A stretch of 64,000 nt of DNA, taken from contig JAFYAQ010000001.1 in NCBI GenBank assembly GCA_017540645.1, positions 1-64,000 on the forward strand. Direction: 5' to 3'. How positions within the stretch are numbered: position 1 is the stretch's first letter; each line of letters starts with the position of its first letter. The stretch comes from Oscillospiraceae bacterium (GTDB lineage Bacteria > Bacillota > Clostridia > Oscillospirales > Oscillospiraceae). The position numbers and the translations under genes were made by a program. Shown here piece by piece: positions 9,074-17,223 of the stretch. Below the pieces are notes generated by a model, which was not told the DNA's origin, searched no databases, and saw only the letters and a program-made list of their open reading frames with translations.

Positions 9074-11080
9074 CTATATAATAATAGACGTAATTGAATC
9101 TACGGTCTCTCGGGAAGGCTCTGTGCCGGTTTGTGCAGACAGCTCTTCAGAAATTAGTTCTTTGTTAACCTTTAGCCGCTCCAACAAGAAGTCATGACTC
9201 AGTTCAAAACTTTTGAATACATCATCCCAAGTTAATGCATATATCTCATAGTTATCTATTTTTGTAACGAGCCCTTTCTTGCCAGATGCTTTTTGGGCAT
9301 CATAACGGCTTCTTACATCATCATCAACGGCCGTGCATACTGCAATGAATCGCCAATGGCGGAATTGACTGTTAAATTGGGGTTGCTTACGGACGAAGTC
9401 CATGTAGTCCTCAATTTGACGTAAGACTTTTTTTGACAAAATGACATTGGGGGCTTTCAACTCGATTACGAGATTCTCTTCTTCTGCATTACCAGAGTAG
9501 TTTTCTACTTTCCTCTTGCTACAGGTGAATATATCCATTCTTCGATTAGATTGTTCATCAGAGAGTAGTTTTGCTTCAGGAGCATCTTCACCATAAAGAA
9601 TGTATAAATACTGAGATAGAGCGCGCTTCATTCCTTGATCAGCTGAAACGAGATTGTATTGCTCACCAAACAGCCAGTAATTAGACTCAATTATTTCTTG
9701 AATGTGATCCCTTTCGTTCGCATAGTCATTTAGTTCATATAGAATACGCTTTAGACCAGCAATCACTTTATAACGTTCTTCAACAAAGTGGATTGTTTCG
9801 ACAATATTGGCTAGTTTTGTTCTTTCTAGAACCAGGGAGAATTCGGCTCTCTGCTCAGGTGTTAATTCAACAACACTTTCAATAATAGTGAGAATGTTCT
9901 CTCTTTCTTCACTTGAAAGAAGGAGATTCAAAAAACCAAGTAAAGATTTTTCTTGAACATCTCTAAGCTTAAAAAATATCCGCGGTTCAAAACAGTAAAT
10001 TTCTCTGGATACTCGTATTAAATCATTCCGTCGGAGTTGATCATATGGGCTGTTTCCAAAATGCGGAAAAGAATCGCGCTCAATCATGGCAGCAATGGCT
10101 TTGTCTGCTTGAGATGTCATATGCTGTTTCAATAGTGTGCCAATTATTTCTTGGAGCGCTTTCTTTAGTTTTCTTAACGTTGCCTTATCTTTGTCCCCTA
10201 ATGAAGTCTGGCCTTCAATTTCTGAGTTCGAGGACGTAAGAGTAACATTTTCTTTGTTATCGAAAAATGAAGACTTCACATAAACACTATGATTGAAATT
10301 AACTGTATTTCGGTTAAAGGTGGTAGTATCTTTACCGCGGAGAACGCCATTTTCATCAAGATAATATGAAGAAAAGTTTTCACGAATCTTTTCTTCCCAA
10401 ACTATGACAGAGACTGCAAATACATGAGAATCGATCGTAATGCTTTCTTTTCTGCTAGATTCTTCGTCGATATACTTAGAATAGTCTATCTTTTCGCCAT
10501 TAACTACAATGACTACGTCCTTTTCACGATTCAAAAAAAGATACCACGCAAAGCTCTGCAATAGAGTTTCCTCTAGTGCCTCGAACTGAACAGAATCCTC
10601 CGTAACATCAGCAATTCCATAGATGGTTACTACAGTGCCCGTCTCTTTTTCGGTAGGAATAGGTGCAGAAAAGTCATACTCATTTTTGTTCGACCCATTA
10701 ATATCTATATTATATTCTACATTCTTGCCTTCAAGCTTTACAACTGTATTCCATCTCACACTAGTGGCAAAAGAAAAACACGAAAAACGCCCTTTGCCTT
10801 TGTTGGCTTTTGTTTTCAATTGTAAAGATAAACTGTTTTTTGTAGAAGCAAGGAATGCGCCAAAAGTGTCTTCCAAAGAGTCAAACGGAATTCCATCACC
10901 GTTGTCTTTAATCGTTAAGCTATCCAATCCGCCAATGCCGTTTGGAACATAAGATACAATGATTTCTGTAGCATTGGCTTCAAATCCATTCCAAATATAC
11001 TCAATAATAGCTTCTCGATAATCTTTCGTGATTCCAGAAGTATCAACACTCTGATCCTTGACAACAAGTTCTTTTCTCAT
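9074..11080 (-). CDS. GHKL (HSP90/MORC-like) ATPase with C-terminal PD-(D/E)XK-like nuclease domain
   Basis: The N-terminal ~220 residues are a GHKL ATP-binding fold: IIEYIWNGFEANA carries the N-box asparagine and glutamate, DNGDGI is the G1 motif, and KGKGRFS is a lid-like segment. The C-terminal ~220 residues show HIQEIIESNYWLFG, then RMDIF and, after a spacer, LVIELKAP, arranged like the D-ExK core of Shedu/DUF4263-type nucleases. A MORC-like clamp ATPase coupled to a nuclease fits an anti-phage or anti-plasmid effector, but this is inference. It is convergent with the retron and shares its AT-rich composition. The first ATG is used; only short spacing separates it from the next gene's end. 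Confidence 0.75.
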   Translation of the reverse strand: MRKELVVKDQSVDTSGITKDYREAIIEYIWNGFEANATEIIVSYVPNGIGGLDSLTIKDNGDGIPFDSLEDTFGAFLASTKNSLSLQLKTKANKGKGRFSCFSFATSVRWNTVVKLEGKNVEYNIDINGSNKNEYDFSAPIPTEKETGTVVTIYGIADVTEDSVQFEALEETLLQSFAWYLFLNREKDVVIVVNGEKIDYSKYIDEESSRKESITIDSHVFAVSVIVWEEKIRENFSSYYLDENGVLRGKDTTTFNRNTVNFNHSVYVKSSFFDNKENVTLTSSNSEIEGQTSLGDKDKATLRKLKKALQEIIGTLLKQHMTSQADKAIAAMIERDSFPHFGNSPYDQLRRNDLIRVSREIYCFEPRIFFKLRDVQEKSLLGFLNLLLSSEERENILTIIESVVELTPEQRAEFSLVLERTKLANIVETIHFVEERYKVIAGLKRILYELNDYANERDHIQEIIESNYWLFGEQYNLVSADQGMKRALSQYLYILYGEDAPEAKLLSDEQSNRRMDIFTCSKRKVENYSGNAEEENLVIELKAPNVILSKKVLRQIEDYMDFVRKQPQFNSQFRHWRFIAVCTAVDDDVRSRYDAQKASGKKGLVTKIDNYEIYALTWDDVFKSFELSHDFLLERLKVNKELISEELSAQTGTEPSRETVDSITSIII

Positions 11081-11189
11081 TGATTATACCCTCACTCGTG
11101 TGACATGTTTTCCAAAAAAGGAAACACGCCACCCCGTTCCATAAGCATATACTGTAAAAAGAGGAAATCAGATAACGAAAGGATTTCGT

Positions 11190-11438
11190 TTATTCGTCCC
11201 TTCCAAGCAGCCAATCGACTGAAACCTTTAATATATCCGCAAGCGCATTCAGCTCAATATCGGATACCGGCCTTTTTTGACCTTCCAGCAGAGACAGTGC
11301 AGGCGTGCTGATCTCAATTCCAGCAGTCTGCAATTTGGCCAACAGCTCGTTTTGTTTCATGCCCAGAGCAAGCCGCGCCTCTGTGACGCGGGCACCGACT
11401 ATATTCCGATCTCCTCGTGGGAGTTTCCGAGTCTTCAC
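11190..11438 (-). CDS. XRE-family helix-turn-helix regulator
   Basis: The ~82-residue protein has a Cro/CI-type HTH: ARVTEARLALGMKQNELLAKL, then STPALSLLEGQKRPVSDIELNALADIL, ending VDWLLGRDE. I choose the GTG at 11438 because AGGGGTG lies 5 bases upstream; the ATG at 11456 has no ribosome-binding site. It is divergent from the SLOG gene, and the intergenic region holds three inverted repeats. Autoregulation and repression of the SLOG gene are therefore likely. Confidence 0.85.
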   Translation of the reverse strand: MKTRKLPRGDRNIVGARVTEARLALGMKQNELLAKLQTAGIEISTPALSLLEGQKRPVSDIELNALADILKVSVDWLLGRDE

Positions 11439-11445
11439 ATAATCA

Positions 11446-11478
11446 CCCCTATGCATACAAAGTATATGTGCATAGGGG
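11446..11478. promoter_or_regulatory. inverted repeat over the regulator's ribosome-binding site
   Basis: CCCCTATGCATA (11446-11457) and TGTGCATAGGGG (11467-11478) are complementary with one mismatch. The left arm overlaps the AGGGGTG site of the XRE gene. It could be an operator or an mRNA hairpin that masks translation of the regulator. Confidence 0.5.
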
Positions 11479-11483
11479 CTTGC

Positions 11484-11536
11484 TATATTTGGTAATACCA
11501 AATATACTATATTAAATTTGGAGACGCCAAATTTAA
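11484..11536. promoter_or_regulatory. twin operator TTTGG-N5-CCAAA
   Basis: A perfect 11-bp palindrome around 11495 (TATATTTGGTA/TACCAAATATA, 11484-11506) and a perfect 10-bp one (TTAAATTTGG/CCAAATTTAA, 11512-11521 and 11527-11536) share the core TTTGG-N5-CCAAA. Their centres are 29 bases apart. The second overlaps the AAGGAG of the SLOG gene. This pattern fits a dimeric XRE repressor binding two sites on one face of the helix. Confidence 0.7.
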
Positions 11537-11548
11537 GGAGACAGAGAC

Positions 11549-12064
11549 ATGACCAAAATCTGTGCCATTATTGGCTGTTCCCCGATATGTTTCCCATGGG
11601 GATTTGATGAGGAAGACGAATGCTGTGCGGCGCTGAAGCTGATTTTGATGAACCGGATCACCAGGCTGAGAAGCGAGGGCTACACGCGATTTCATATCAG
11701 CATGGACTGCGGCGCGGGGCTGTATGCAACGGAGATCCTTCACGGGCTGAAAGAATCAGATGATGATCTCGAAACGATCTGCTATGTTCCCTATGAGGAG
11801 CAGGCGACTAAGTGGACACCGGAACTGCGCGTTCGCTATTTCAATGCCTTGTCCACGTGCACGGAGGTCGTGAATGTTAGCTTCGAGAAAACCATAGGCT
11901 GCGAGTTCAAAGCCCATCTCGCGGCCATAAAAGATGCCGACACGGTGATTGCTCTCTACGATCCCGATAATCCACGCTGCGAGCGGGAGGCCGCTGCCGC
12001 AGCGGTCGCGGAAATGCTGCACAAGCAAGTCCTCACGCTTACTCCTAAAGCTATCCGCTTATAA
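11549..12064 (+). CDS. SLOG-family (YpsA/DUF1273-like) protein
   Basis: The 171-residue protein has a Rossmann-like SLOG layout: AIIGCSP at the first strand, LRSEGYTRFHISMDCGAGLYATEIL in place of the classical sGgalG loop, a PYEEQ-KW segment, and DADTVIALYD near the C-terminus. SLOG proteins bind nucleotide-derived ligands, and several sense or make signals in conflict systems. The catalytic role here is unknown. The ATG follows AAGGAGACAGAG, and translation and transcription are probably controlled by the divergent XRE regulator through the twin operator. A strong hairpin follows the stop. Confidence 0.75.
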   Translation: MTKICAIIGCSPICFPWGFDEEDECCAALKLILMNRITRLRSEGYTRFHISMDCGAGLYATEILHGLKESDDDLETICYVPYEEQATKWTPELRVRYFNALSTCTEVVNVSFEKTIGCEFKAHLAAIKDADTVIALYDPDNPRCEREAAAAAVAEMLHKQVLTLTPKAIRL

Positions 12065-12112
12065 TAAATCATGGATGGACAATTTGGGATATATCCGTTA
12101 TCTTTTGCTGAT

Positions 12113-12153
12113 AAATGCCGAAAAGCGTGAGCGATTCACGATTTTCGGCATTT
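12113..12153. terminator. hairpin terminator after the SLOG gene
   Basis: AAATGCCGAAAA (12113-12124) pairs perfectly with TTTTCGGCATTT (12142-12153), and CGTGA/TCACG pair inside. The A-rich and T-rich ends make it able to act in both directions. Confidence 0.65.
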
Positions 12154-12168
12154 AATAATGCAATAGCA

Positions 12169-12197
12169 TTGACTTTTTCGGTAGATACGGTTATGAT
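12169..12197 (+). promoter_or_regulatory. promoter of the DUF4143 ATPase gene
   Basis: TTGACT (12169-12174) and TATGAT (12192-12197) are spaced by 17 bases, giving an expected start near 12204, just before the coding region. Confidence 0.65.
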
Positions 12198-12229
12198 GGT
12201 CTCACATGACACTGCGATTGAAAGGGCTG

Positions 12230-13591
12230 ATGCGTCATATGAAACGGGATATCACGCAGGAGCTGCTTGCCTGGAAGGAGCAGCCGAACCGCAAGCCTTT
12301 GGTATTGAAGGGCGTGCGCCAATGCGGAAAGACATATATCCTCAAGGAATTCGGGCGGGAGTATTATAAGGACGTCGCCTATTTCAACTTTGAAGAAACC
12401 AGATCCTTGAGCTCTCTGTTCGAGCAGGACTATGACGTGAAGCGAATCCTGTTCGAGTTGGGGCTGTTCCTCGGCAGGACGATCACGCCCGGCAACACAC
12501 TGATCATTCTGGACGAGATCCAGGAGTGCCCGCGGGCAATCACGGCGCTGAAGTATTTCTGCGAGAACGCGCTGGAGTACCATGTGGCCTGCGCCGGCTC
12601 CCTGCTGGGTCTCGCCATCCATGAGAACCAGTCCTTTCCGGTGGGCAAAGTGGATATCCGCACGCTGTACCCCATGTCCTTCTATGAGTTCCTTTCGGCA
12701 ACGGGGAATGAGGCTCTGGCGGACTATCTGACCAGCTTCCAGCCGGGTTCGTCTGTTTCGGAACTGATCGGGGTAAAGCTCCGCACGACGTTGAAGCAGT
12801 ACTATGTGGTCGGCGGAATGCCGGAAGCGGTCTCCGTCTGGTGCGAGACGGGGGATCTGGAAAAGGTCGAGGCCGTCCAGCAGGATATCCTCGCAAGCTA
12901 CGAGCTGGACTTTGCCAAGCATGCCCCGCCCAGCGAGTTCCCCAAGCTCTCCGCGATCTGGGCGTCCGTGCCGCAGCAGCTGGCCAAGCCCAACAGCAAA
13001 TTCATCTTCAGCCACGTGAAAAAGGGCTGGCGCTCCAAGGATCTGGAAGACGCGCTGCAATGGCTGATCCGGGCCGGGTTGGTGTATCAGGTCTGTAAGG
13101 TGGAGAAGCCGTTTATGCCGCTGTCCTCCTATGCGGACGCCACCAGCTTCAAGCTCTATCTCTGCGACGTAGGTCTGCTGCGTCGGCTGGCTCGCCTGCC
13201 TGCCCAGGTCGTGCTGGATTCCTCAGGGATCTACACGGAGTTCAAGGGCGTCATGACCGAAAACTATGTGCTCGGAGAGCTGGTCAAGCACGTGGACGCC
13301 ACGCCGTATTATTGGGTTTCTGGCAACAGTGCCGAGGTCGACTTCATCGTTCAGTGCGGCGCCCACATCGTCCCCATCGAGGTGAAGGCGGAGAGCAACG
13401 TAAAGGCACGCTCTTTGGCCGAGTACCGCAAGAAGTACGCTCCACCCGTTTCGGTCAAGACCTCCATGCTGGATGACATCAGCGGAAACGAGGTGCGCCT
13501 GATCCCGCTGTATCTGATCGGGTCAATGGGAGCACTGATCCAGCCTGAACCCAAAACCCCAGGAGGAGATATTGACTCTGTTTCGTTGTAA
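12230..13591 (+). CDS. AAA+ ATPase with DUF4143 C-terminal domain
   Basis: The protein has a Walker A (GVRQCGKTYIL), a Walker B (TLIILDEIQEC) and sensor-like CAGSLLGLA in an AAA_14 domain. It is followed by DUF4143, whose C-terminal YWVSGNSAEVDFIV and PIEVKAE resemble a degenerate restriction-endonuclease fold (D, ExK). These are common free-standing ATPases of Clostridia and archaea with unknown cellular role. The start is uncertain between 12230 (AAAGGG 3 bases upstream) and 12239; an ATG at 12206 is too close to the predicted transcript start. The gene has its own promoter and ends inside a perfect 13-bp hairpin. Confidence 0.85.
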   Translation: MRHMKRDITQELLAWKEQPNRKPLVLKGVRQCGKTYILKEFGREYYKDVAYFNFEETRSLSSLFEQDYDVKRILFELGLFLGRTITPGNTLIILDEIQECPRAITALKYFCENALEYHVACAGSLLGLAIHENQSFPVGKVDIRTLYPMSFYEFLSATGNEALADYLTSFQPGSSVSELIGVKLRTTLKQYYVVGGMPEAVSVWCETGDLEKVEAVQQDILASYELDFAKHAPPSEFPKLSAIWASVPQQLAKPNSKFIFSHVKKGWRSKDLEDALQWLIRAGLVYQVCKVEKPFMPLSSYADATSFKLYLCDVGLLRRLARLPAQVVLDSSGIYTEFKGVMTENYVLGELVKHVDATPYYWVSGNSAEVDFIVQCGAHIVPIEVKAESNVKARSLAEYRKKYAPPVSVKTSMLDDISGNEVRLIPLYLIGSMGALIQPEPKTPGGDIDSVSL

Positions 13592-13615
13592 ATAGTCTAT
13601 TCTATTTACAACGAA
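13582..13615 (+). terminator. perfect 13-bp hairpin at the end of the ATPase gene
   Basis: TTCGTTGTAAATA (13582-13594) and TATTTACAACGAA (13603-13615) are perfectly complementary. The left arm contains the TAA stop. There is no good T run, so its action as a terminator is uncertain. Confidence 0.45.
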
Positions 13616-13651
13616 GGGTTTATTGATCTTACGTCAAACAATTACTCGTCA

Positions 13652-13699
13652 GAAAAACGATCCGGGGTCGCGGTACGGCAGTACAAACGATCCCGGATC
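13652..13699 (-). terminator. terminator of the DUF6061 gene
   Basis: GATCCGGG (13659-13666) and CCCGGATC (13692-13699) form the stem. Read on the minus strand it is followed by a T run (A653-A657 on the plus strand). It resembles the terminator at 17132-17178 in sequence as well as position. Confidence 0.5.
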
Positions 13700-13793
13700 A
13701 GTATTAGTCCCCAGCCAAGCGAAAGATCACGAAATCTGAGCGAGGTTTCGGACCCTTTATCACGTTTTCCGAGTTCTTCAACGAAAAGTCAAG

Positions 13794-14051
13794 CTATTGC
13801 CGCTCATCCTTCGGTCGGCAGGCGGTGACCTTGTCCAGATAATAGCGAATACAGCCGTTAAGCACCAGATCGGCGTAGCCCACCGGGTCGTGATGCAGCA
13901 GCCAGGTCAGCTCGGATCGCTCGGCGCTGTTCCGCGCGACCTCATCTTCGACGCCTAGACAGTCGATATCGACCAATGTCCCATCGGTATAACGCAGCTC
14001 CGCGCTCTCGGAATCTTCATGATACTCACAGCAAATCAGTCTCCGCATTGT
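13794..14051 (-). CDS. DUF6061 family protein
   Basis: This 85-residue protein starts MRRLICCEYH at 14051, with AAGGAG 7 bases upstream; the longer open frame to 14195 lacks a start signal. The sequence pattern (ELRYTDGT, IDCLGVEDEVA, YADLVLNGCIRYYLDKVT) matches DUF6061, a small Clostridia-restricted family of unknown function. It is cytoplasmic by sequence. It sits between a DUF4143 ATPase and an AbrB remnant in a region with several small repeated fragments. Confidence 0.75.
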   Translation of the reverse strand, partial: TMRRLICCEYHEDSESAELRYTDGTLVDIDCLGVEDEVARNSAERSELTWLLHHDPVGYADLVLNGCIRYYLDKVTACRPKDERQ

Positions 14052-14137
14052 GCGTCTCCTTCTATATTTTCCCAATTTTCGCCGCTTGACCCCTCTCGGA
14101 TGTGCATGGTAAATCGACCGTTTTCCGTCAATATGTA

Positions 14138-14314
14138 CTATTCCAGTCCCATTCTTTTGGCCAAATCCAACATAGAAAAGCTGAATTTTTGCCATTTTTC
14201 CAATGTCGTCTGTGACGGGTCACCCTCCCGGATGTGCAGGGTGCGGCGGATCTCCTTGGGGATCACGATGCGGCCCAGGTCGTCGATCCGCCGCACGATA
14301 CCGGTTGCTTTCAT
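14138..14314 (-). pseudogene. truncated AbrB/SpoVT-type DNA-binding protein
   Basis: The first ~35 codons give MKATGIVRRIDDLGRIVIPKE and continue RRTLHIREGD, a textbook AbrB/SpoVT swapped-hairpin domain. The following ~23 residues (PSQTTLEKWQKF onward) do not continue the domain and end at TAG 14138. The normal second strand pair and any C-terminal GAF-like part are missing, so I read it as a broken copy, although a 58-residue protein could still be made. AGGAGGG lies 8 bases upstream of the ATG but is buried in a 13-bp hairpin (14320-14372). Confidence 0.7.
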
Positions 14315-14319
14315 ATGAA

Positions 14320-14372
14320 AAACCCTCCTGTATTTCTATCTGTTGTCTCTGATAGTATTTACAGGAGGGTTT
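14320..14372 (-). repeat. leader hairpin masking the AbrB ribosome-binding site, copy 1
   Basis: AAACCCTCCTGTA (14320-14332) and TACAGGAGGGTTT (14360-14372) are perfectly complementary, and CTATC/GATAG pair inside. In the minus-strand mRNA the downstream arm contains the AGGAGGG of the AbrB gene. Closely related sequences recur at 17061-17093 and 23911-23980. Confidence 0.75.
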
Positions 14373-14559
14373 GCGTTATACGAAGAAAAACACGACACCC
14401 CATCGACACAACCGTTGTTGCTCGGATGATCGTGTTTTCTGTCTTTGGGGAGTTCAAATGGCTCCCTTCGATCGTTTCCGATCTATTTCTCTTGAAACAG
14501 CCGCTGTCGTGTGCTAATCTGAAAAGCACAGATTTTTTTGCAGAGGCTGAGATACTATT

Positions 14560-15240
14560 ATGAAATACGCACTGCGGGAGAATCGCACACCCGGCGCGAT
14601 TCTCCTGAACATGTTGATCGCGGCGGTCAGCCTGTTCATCAACGGCTTCGGGATCTACCTGACCATTCAGGCCAATATCGGCGCGGCGCCCTGGGATGTG
14701 CTCAGCCTGGGACTTTCCAGGACACTCGGCATCCTCTACGGGAACGCTGCCATCGCGGTGTCCGTAACGATCCTCATCATCGACATGCTGTTGAAGGAAC
14801 CGATCGGTATCGCCATGTTCATCGACGCCGTGGTCGTCGGCAAAGCGGTAGACTTTTTCAACTGGCTCCATCTCATTGGACCCTGTAAGTCGCTGCTGAC
14901 CGCGATTCCGGTCATGCTCATGGGCCTGCTTATTTTGGCCTATACGCAGTACACCTATATGACGGCATCTCTTGGCTGCGGGCCTCGCGACACGCTCATG
15001 GTCGGCCTTGCCAAGCGCTTAAACCGCCTCCCTATCGGGCTTATCAGTGTCTCGCTCCTCGGCACGGCGACCCTGATCGGCTGGCTGCTCGGTGGCCCGG
15101 TCGGGATCGGGACGCTCATCTGCGCCTTCTGCTCCGGCCCAATCATGCAGCTTGCCTTCCGCACTGTGCGCTTCGATGCGACCGGCGTCCGGCATCAGAG
15201 GCTGAAAGACTCGTATAAAGTGTTCGCAGCGAGGAACTGA
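14560..15240 (+). CDS. YczE/YyaS/YitT-family integral membrane protein
   Basis: The 226-residue protein has five to six hydrophobic segments and the family signatures GIYLTIQANIGAAPWDVL near the N-terminus and SLGCGPRDTLMVGLAKR in the middle. The function of YczE-type proteins is unsettled; transport or membrane regulation is assumed. No clear ribosome-binding site precedes the ATG. The 245 bases upstream hold the AbrB-leader hairpin and sequence I do not recognise. It is convergent with the gamma-glutamyltransferase gene. Confidence 0.8.
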   Translation: MKYALRENRTPGAILLNMLIAAVSLFINGFGIYLTIQANIGAAPWDVLSLGLSRTLGILYGNAAIAVSVTILIIDMLLKEPIGIAMFIDAVVVGKAVDFFNWLHLIGPCKSLLTAIPVMLMGLLILAYTQYTYMTASLGCGPRDTLMVGLAKRLNRLPIGLISVSLLGTATLIGWLLGGPVGIGTLICAFCSGPIMQLAFRTVRFDATGVRHQRLKDSYKVFAARN

Positions 15241-15288
15241 CCCATAACGGAAGCAGGGGAAACCTTATTTACCGCGAGCTTTTCCCGC

Positions 15289-16917
15289 TCAGAAGCATGC
15301 GATATTACTGTCGGTGCGGGATTCCGTCCCGCCAACCAGCACGCCGTTGGAGAGGCGCACGATCATTTGCCCCCTGCCGAAAATCGGTGTGTCGGAATCG
15401 AAGCCGATTTCGTGCCCCCGCTGCTGCAGGGCGCGGGCGATTTCCGGGTCGAAGCAGGACTCCACCCTGACACGGCCGTCGCGCAGCCATTGCCAGCGCG
15501 GGGCGTCCAGCGCCTGCTGCGGGTCCATGTGAAAGTCCACGTAGTTCATGACAACCTGCACATGTCCCTGCGGCTGCATGTACGCGCCCATGACCCCGAA
15601 TGGCCCGACCGGCGCGCCGTCCTTCATCAGGAAGCCCGGGATGATCGTGTGATAGCTCCGTTTTCCGGGCTTGAGAAAGTTCATGTCCGCGGGATCGAGC
15701 GAGAAGTCCGCGCCGCGGTTCTGGAGCGAGATACCCGTCCCGTCCACGACAATGCCGGAGCCGAAGCCCATATAGTTGGATTGGATGTAGGAGATCATAT
15801 TCCCCTCTCCATCCGCACAGCAGAGATACACCGTGCCGCTCTTCGGCGGGATCGCATGAGACCAGACCTGCGCCCGGTCCGTCATCTCGCGCGCACGCTG
15901 CGCGCCATAGGCGGGGTCCAGGAGCCTGTGACAGTCGATGTCCATCTCCGTTGGATCCGTCACATAGCGGAATGCGTCTGCGAAAGCTATCTTGATGGCT
16001 TCGAGCTGCCGGTGGCAGGTCTCCGCGGAGTCTTTCTCCCTGAAGGTGAACTCTTTGAGGATGTTCAGCGCCATCAGCGCCACGATCCCCTGCCCGTTCG
16101 GTGGGATCTCACAGACCTCGTAGCCGCGGTAGTTCACGCGGATGGGCTCCACCCATTGCGCCTCATACGCGGCGAGATCCTCATAGCGCAGGTAGCCGCC
16201 GAACTTCCGGCTCTCCGCATCAATCTTCCGTGCGATCTCCCCGCGATAATAACTCTCGGCGTTCGTCGCGCCGATGGCCTCCAGCGTGGCAGCATGGTCC
16301 GGCAGACGGATCAGGTCTCCGGCCTCCGGGCCTTTCCCCTCCGGAGCGAAGGTTTTGAACCAGACCGCAAATTCCGGTCCGGTGAGCGTTTTCTTGTATT
16401 GTTCACAGGCCTTGTTCCACATCCGTGCCAGATTAGGCGCACAGGGATAGCCGTCCCGCCCGTAGGCGACCGCGGGCGACAGATCATCTGCCAGCGACAG
16501 CTTCCCGAAGTGGCCGACAAGTTCCGCCCAGGCTTTGGGTGCACCGGGGACGGTCACGGGCGTCCAACCGTGGGTGGGCATCTTCCCGTTTCGATCTCTT
16601 CCCTCCGCTTTGATCTGCTCCGCGCTGGCGAGCATGGGCGCGGGGCCGCTGCTGTTGAGGCCGAAGAGCTTCTGCTCCTTCTCGGACCAAACCAGCGCAA
16701 AGGCGTCGGAGCCAAGGCCGTTGGCGGTGGGCTCCGTGACCGTGAGCGCGGCCGCGGCGGCGACCGCAGCGTCTATGGCGTTCCCGCCCCTGCGCAGCAC
16801 CTCGAGCCCCGCGGCGGAAGCCTGCGGGCTCGAGCAGTTCACCATCCCGCCCCGAGCGTAGATGGGAAAGCGTCGGGACGGATACTTCTGCGCAAGCGGA
16901 TCAAAAACGGTTTTCAT
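15289..16917 (-). CDS. ggt: gamma-glutamyltransferase
   Basis: The 542-residue precursor follows the Ggt family over its length: GGMVNCSSPQASAAGLEVLRR near the start, NGLGSDAF for substrate binding, and an autoprocessing site before the threonine of KSGTVYLCCAD. The C-terminal small-subunit motif GGTESRTDSNIACF ends the protein. It transfers or hydrolyses the gamma-glutamyl group of glutathione and related compounds. No signal peptide is present, so a cytoplasmic location is likely. The ATG at 16917 is preceded by GAGGAGG; the longer frame is arginine-rich and unlikely to be translated. Confidence 0.9.
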   Translation of the reverse strand: MKTVFDPLAQKYPSRRFPIYARGGMVNCSSPQASAAGLEVLRRGGNAIDAAVAAAAALTVTEPTANGLGSDAFALVWSEKEQKLFGLNSSGPAPMLASAEQIKAEGRDRNGKMPTHGWTPVTVPGAPKAWAELVGHFGKLSLADDLSPAVAYGRDGYPCAPNLARMWNKACEQYKKTLTGPEFAVWFKTFAPEGKGPEAGDLIRLPDHAATLEAIGATNAESYYRGEIARKIDAESRKFGGYLRYEDLAAYEAQWVEPIRVNYRGYEVCEIPPNGQGIVALMALNILKEFTFREKDSAETCHRQLEAIKIAFADAFRYVTDPTEMDIDCHRLLDPAYGAQRAREMTDRAQVWSHAIPPKSGTVYLCCADGEGNMISYIQSNYMGFGSGIVVDGTGISLQNRGADFSLDPADMNFLKPGKRSYHTIIPGFLMKDGAPVGPFGVMGAYMQPQGHVQVVMNYVDFHMDPQQALDAPRWQWLRDGRVRVESCFDPEIARALQQRGHEIGFDSDTPIFGRGQMIVRLSNGVLVGGTESRTDSNIACF

Positions 16918-17060
16918 GCAGCTTCCTCCTCGTTTGCGTCGCCGCCTGCGGCGGGATCGCAACAGTTTATTCTATTTTACAATACAATTCCGATCGCGCG
17001 CAAGACAGTTCTTCCTCGACTGACCTTCTTGCGGCACGGTATTTCGTCAGAAAAAACAGT

Positions 17061-17093
17061 TGCTTTCCTATGAAACCCTCCTGTATTTCTATC
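17061..17093 (-). repeat. AbrB-leader remnant, copy 2
   Basis: This stretch matches the AbrB leader and first codons at 14307-14340 almost base for base, but the start codon reads AGG and the second hairpin arm is missing. The 306-base gap around it (16918-17223) otherwise holds only the terminator at 17132-17178. Confidence 0.65.
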
Positions 17094-17131
17094 GCTTGTC
17101 CCCGCTGATTCCCGCGCTCCTCTATCAAGCC

Positions 17132-17178
17132 AAAAAAAATCCGGGACCGTTCGTACATCGGTGCGAACAGCCCCGGAT
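17132..17178 (-). terminator. terminator of the DUF2804 gene
   Basis: ATCCGGG (17139-17145) pairs with CCCGGAT (17172-17178), with GTTCG/CGAAC inside. On the minus strand the stem is followed by eight T (17132-17139). Confidence 0.8.
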
Positions 17179-17223
17179 CATCCTTTATGCCTGAGGGGGC
17201 GGGCGCGCCGCGGCCGGCGCGCT

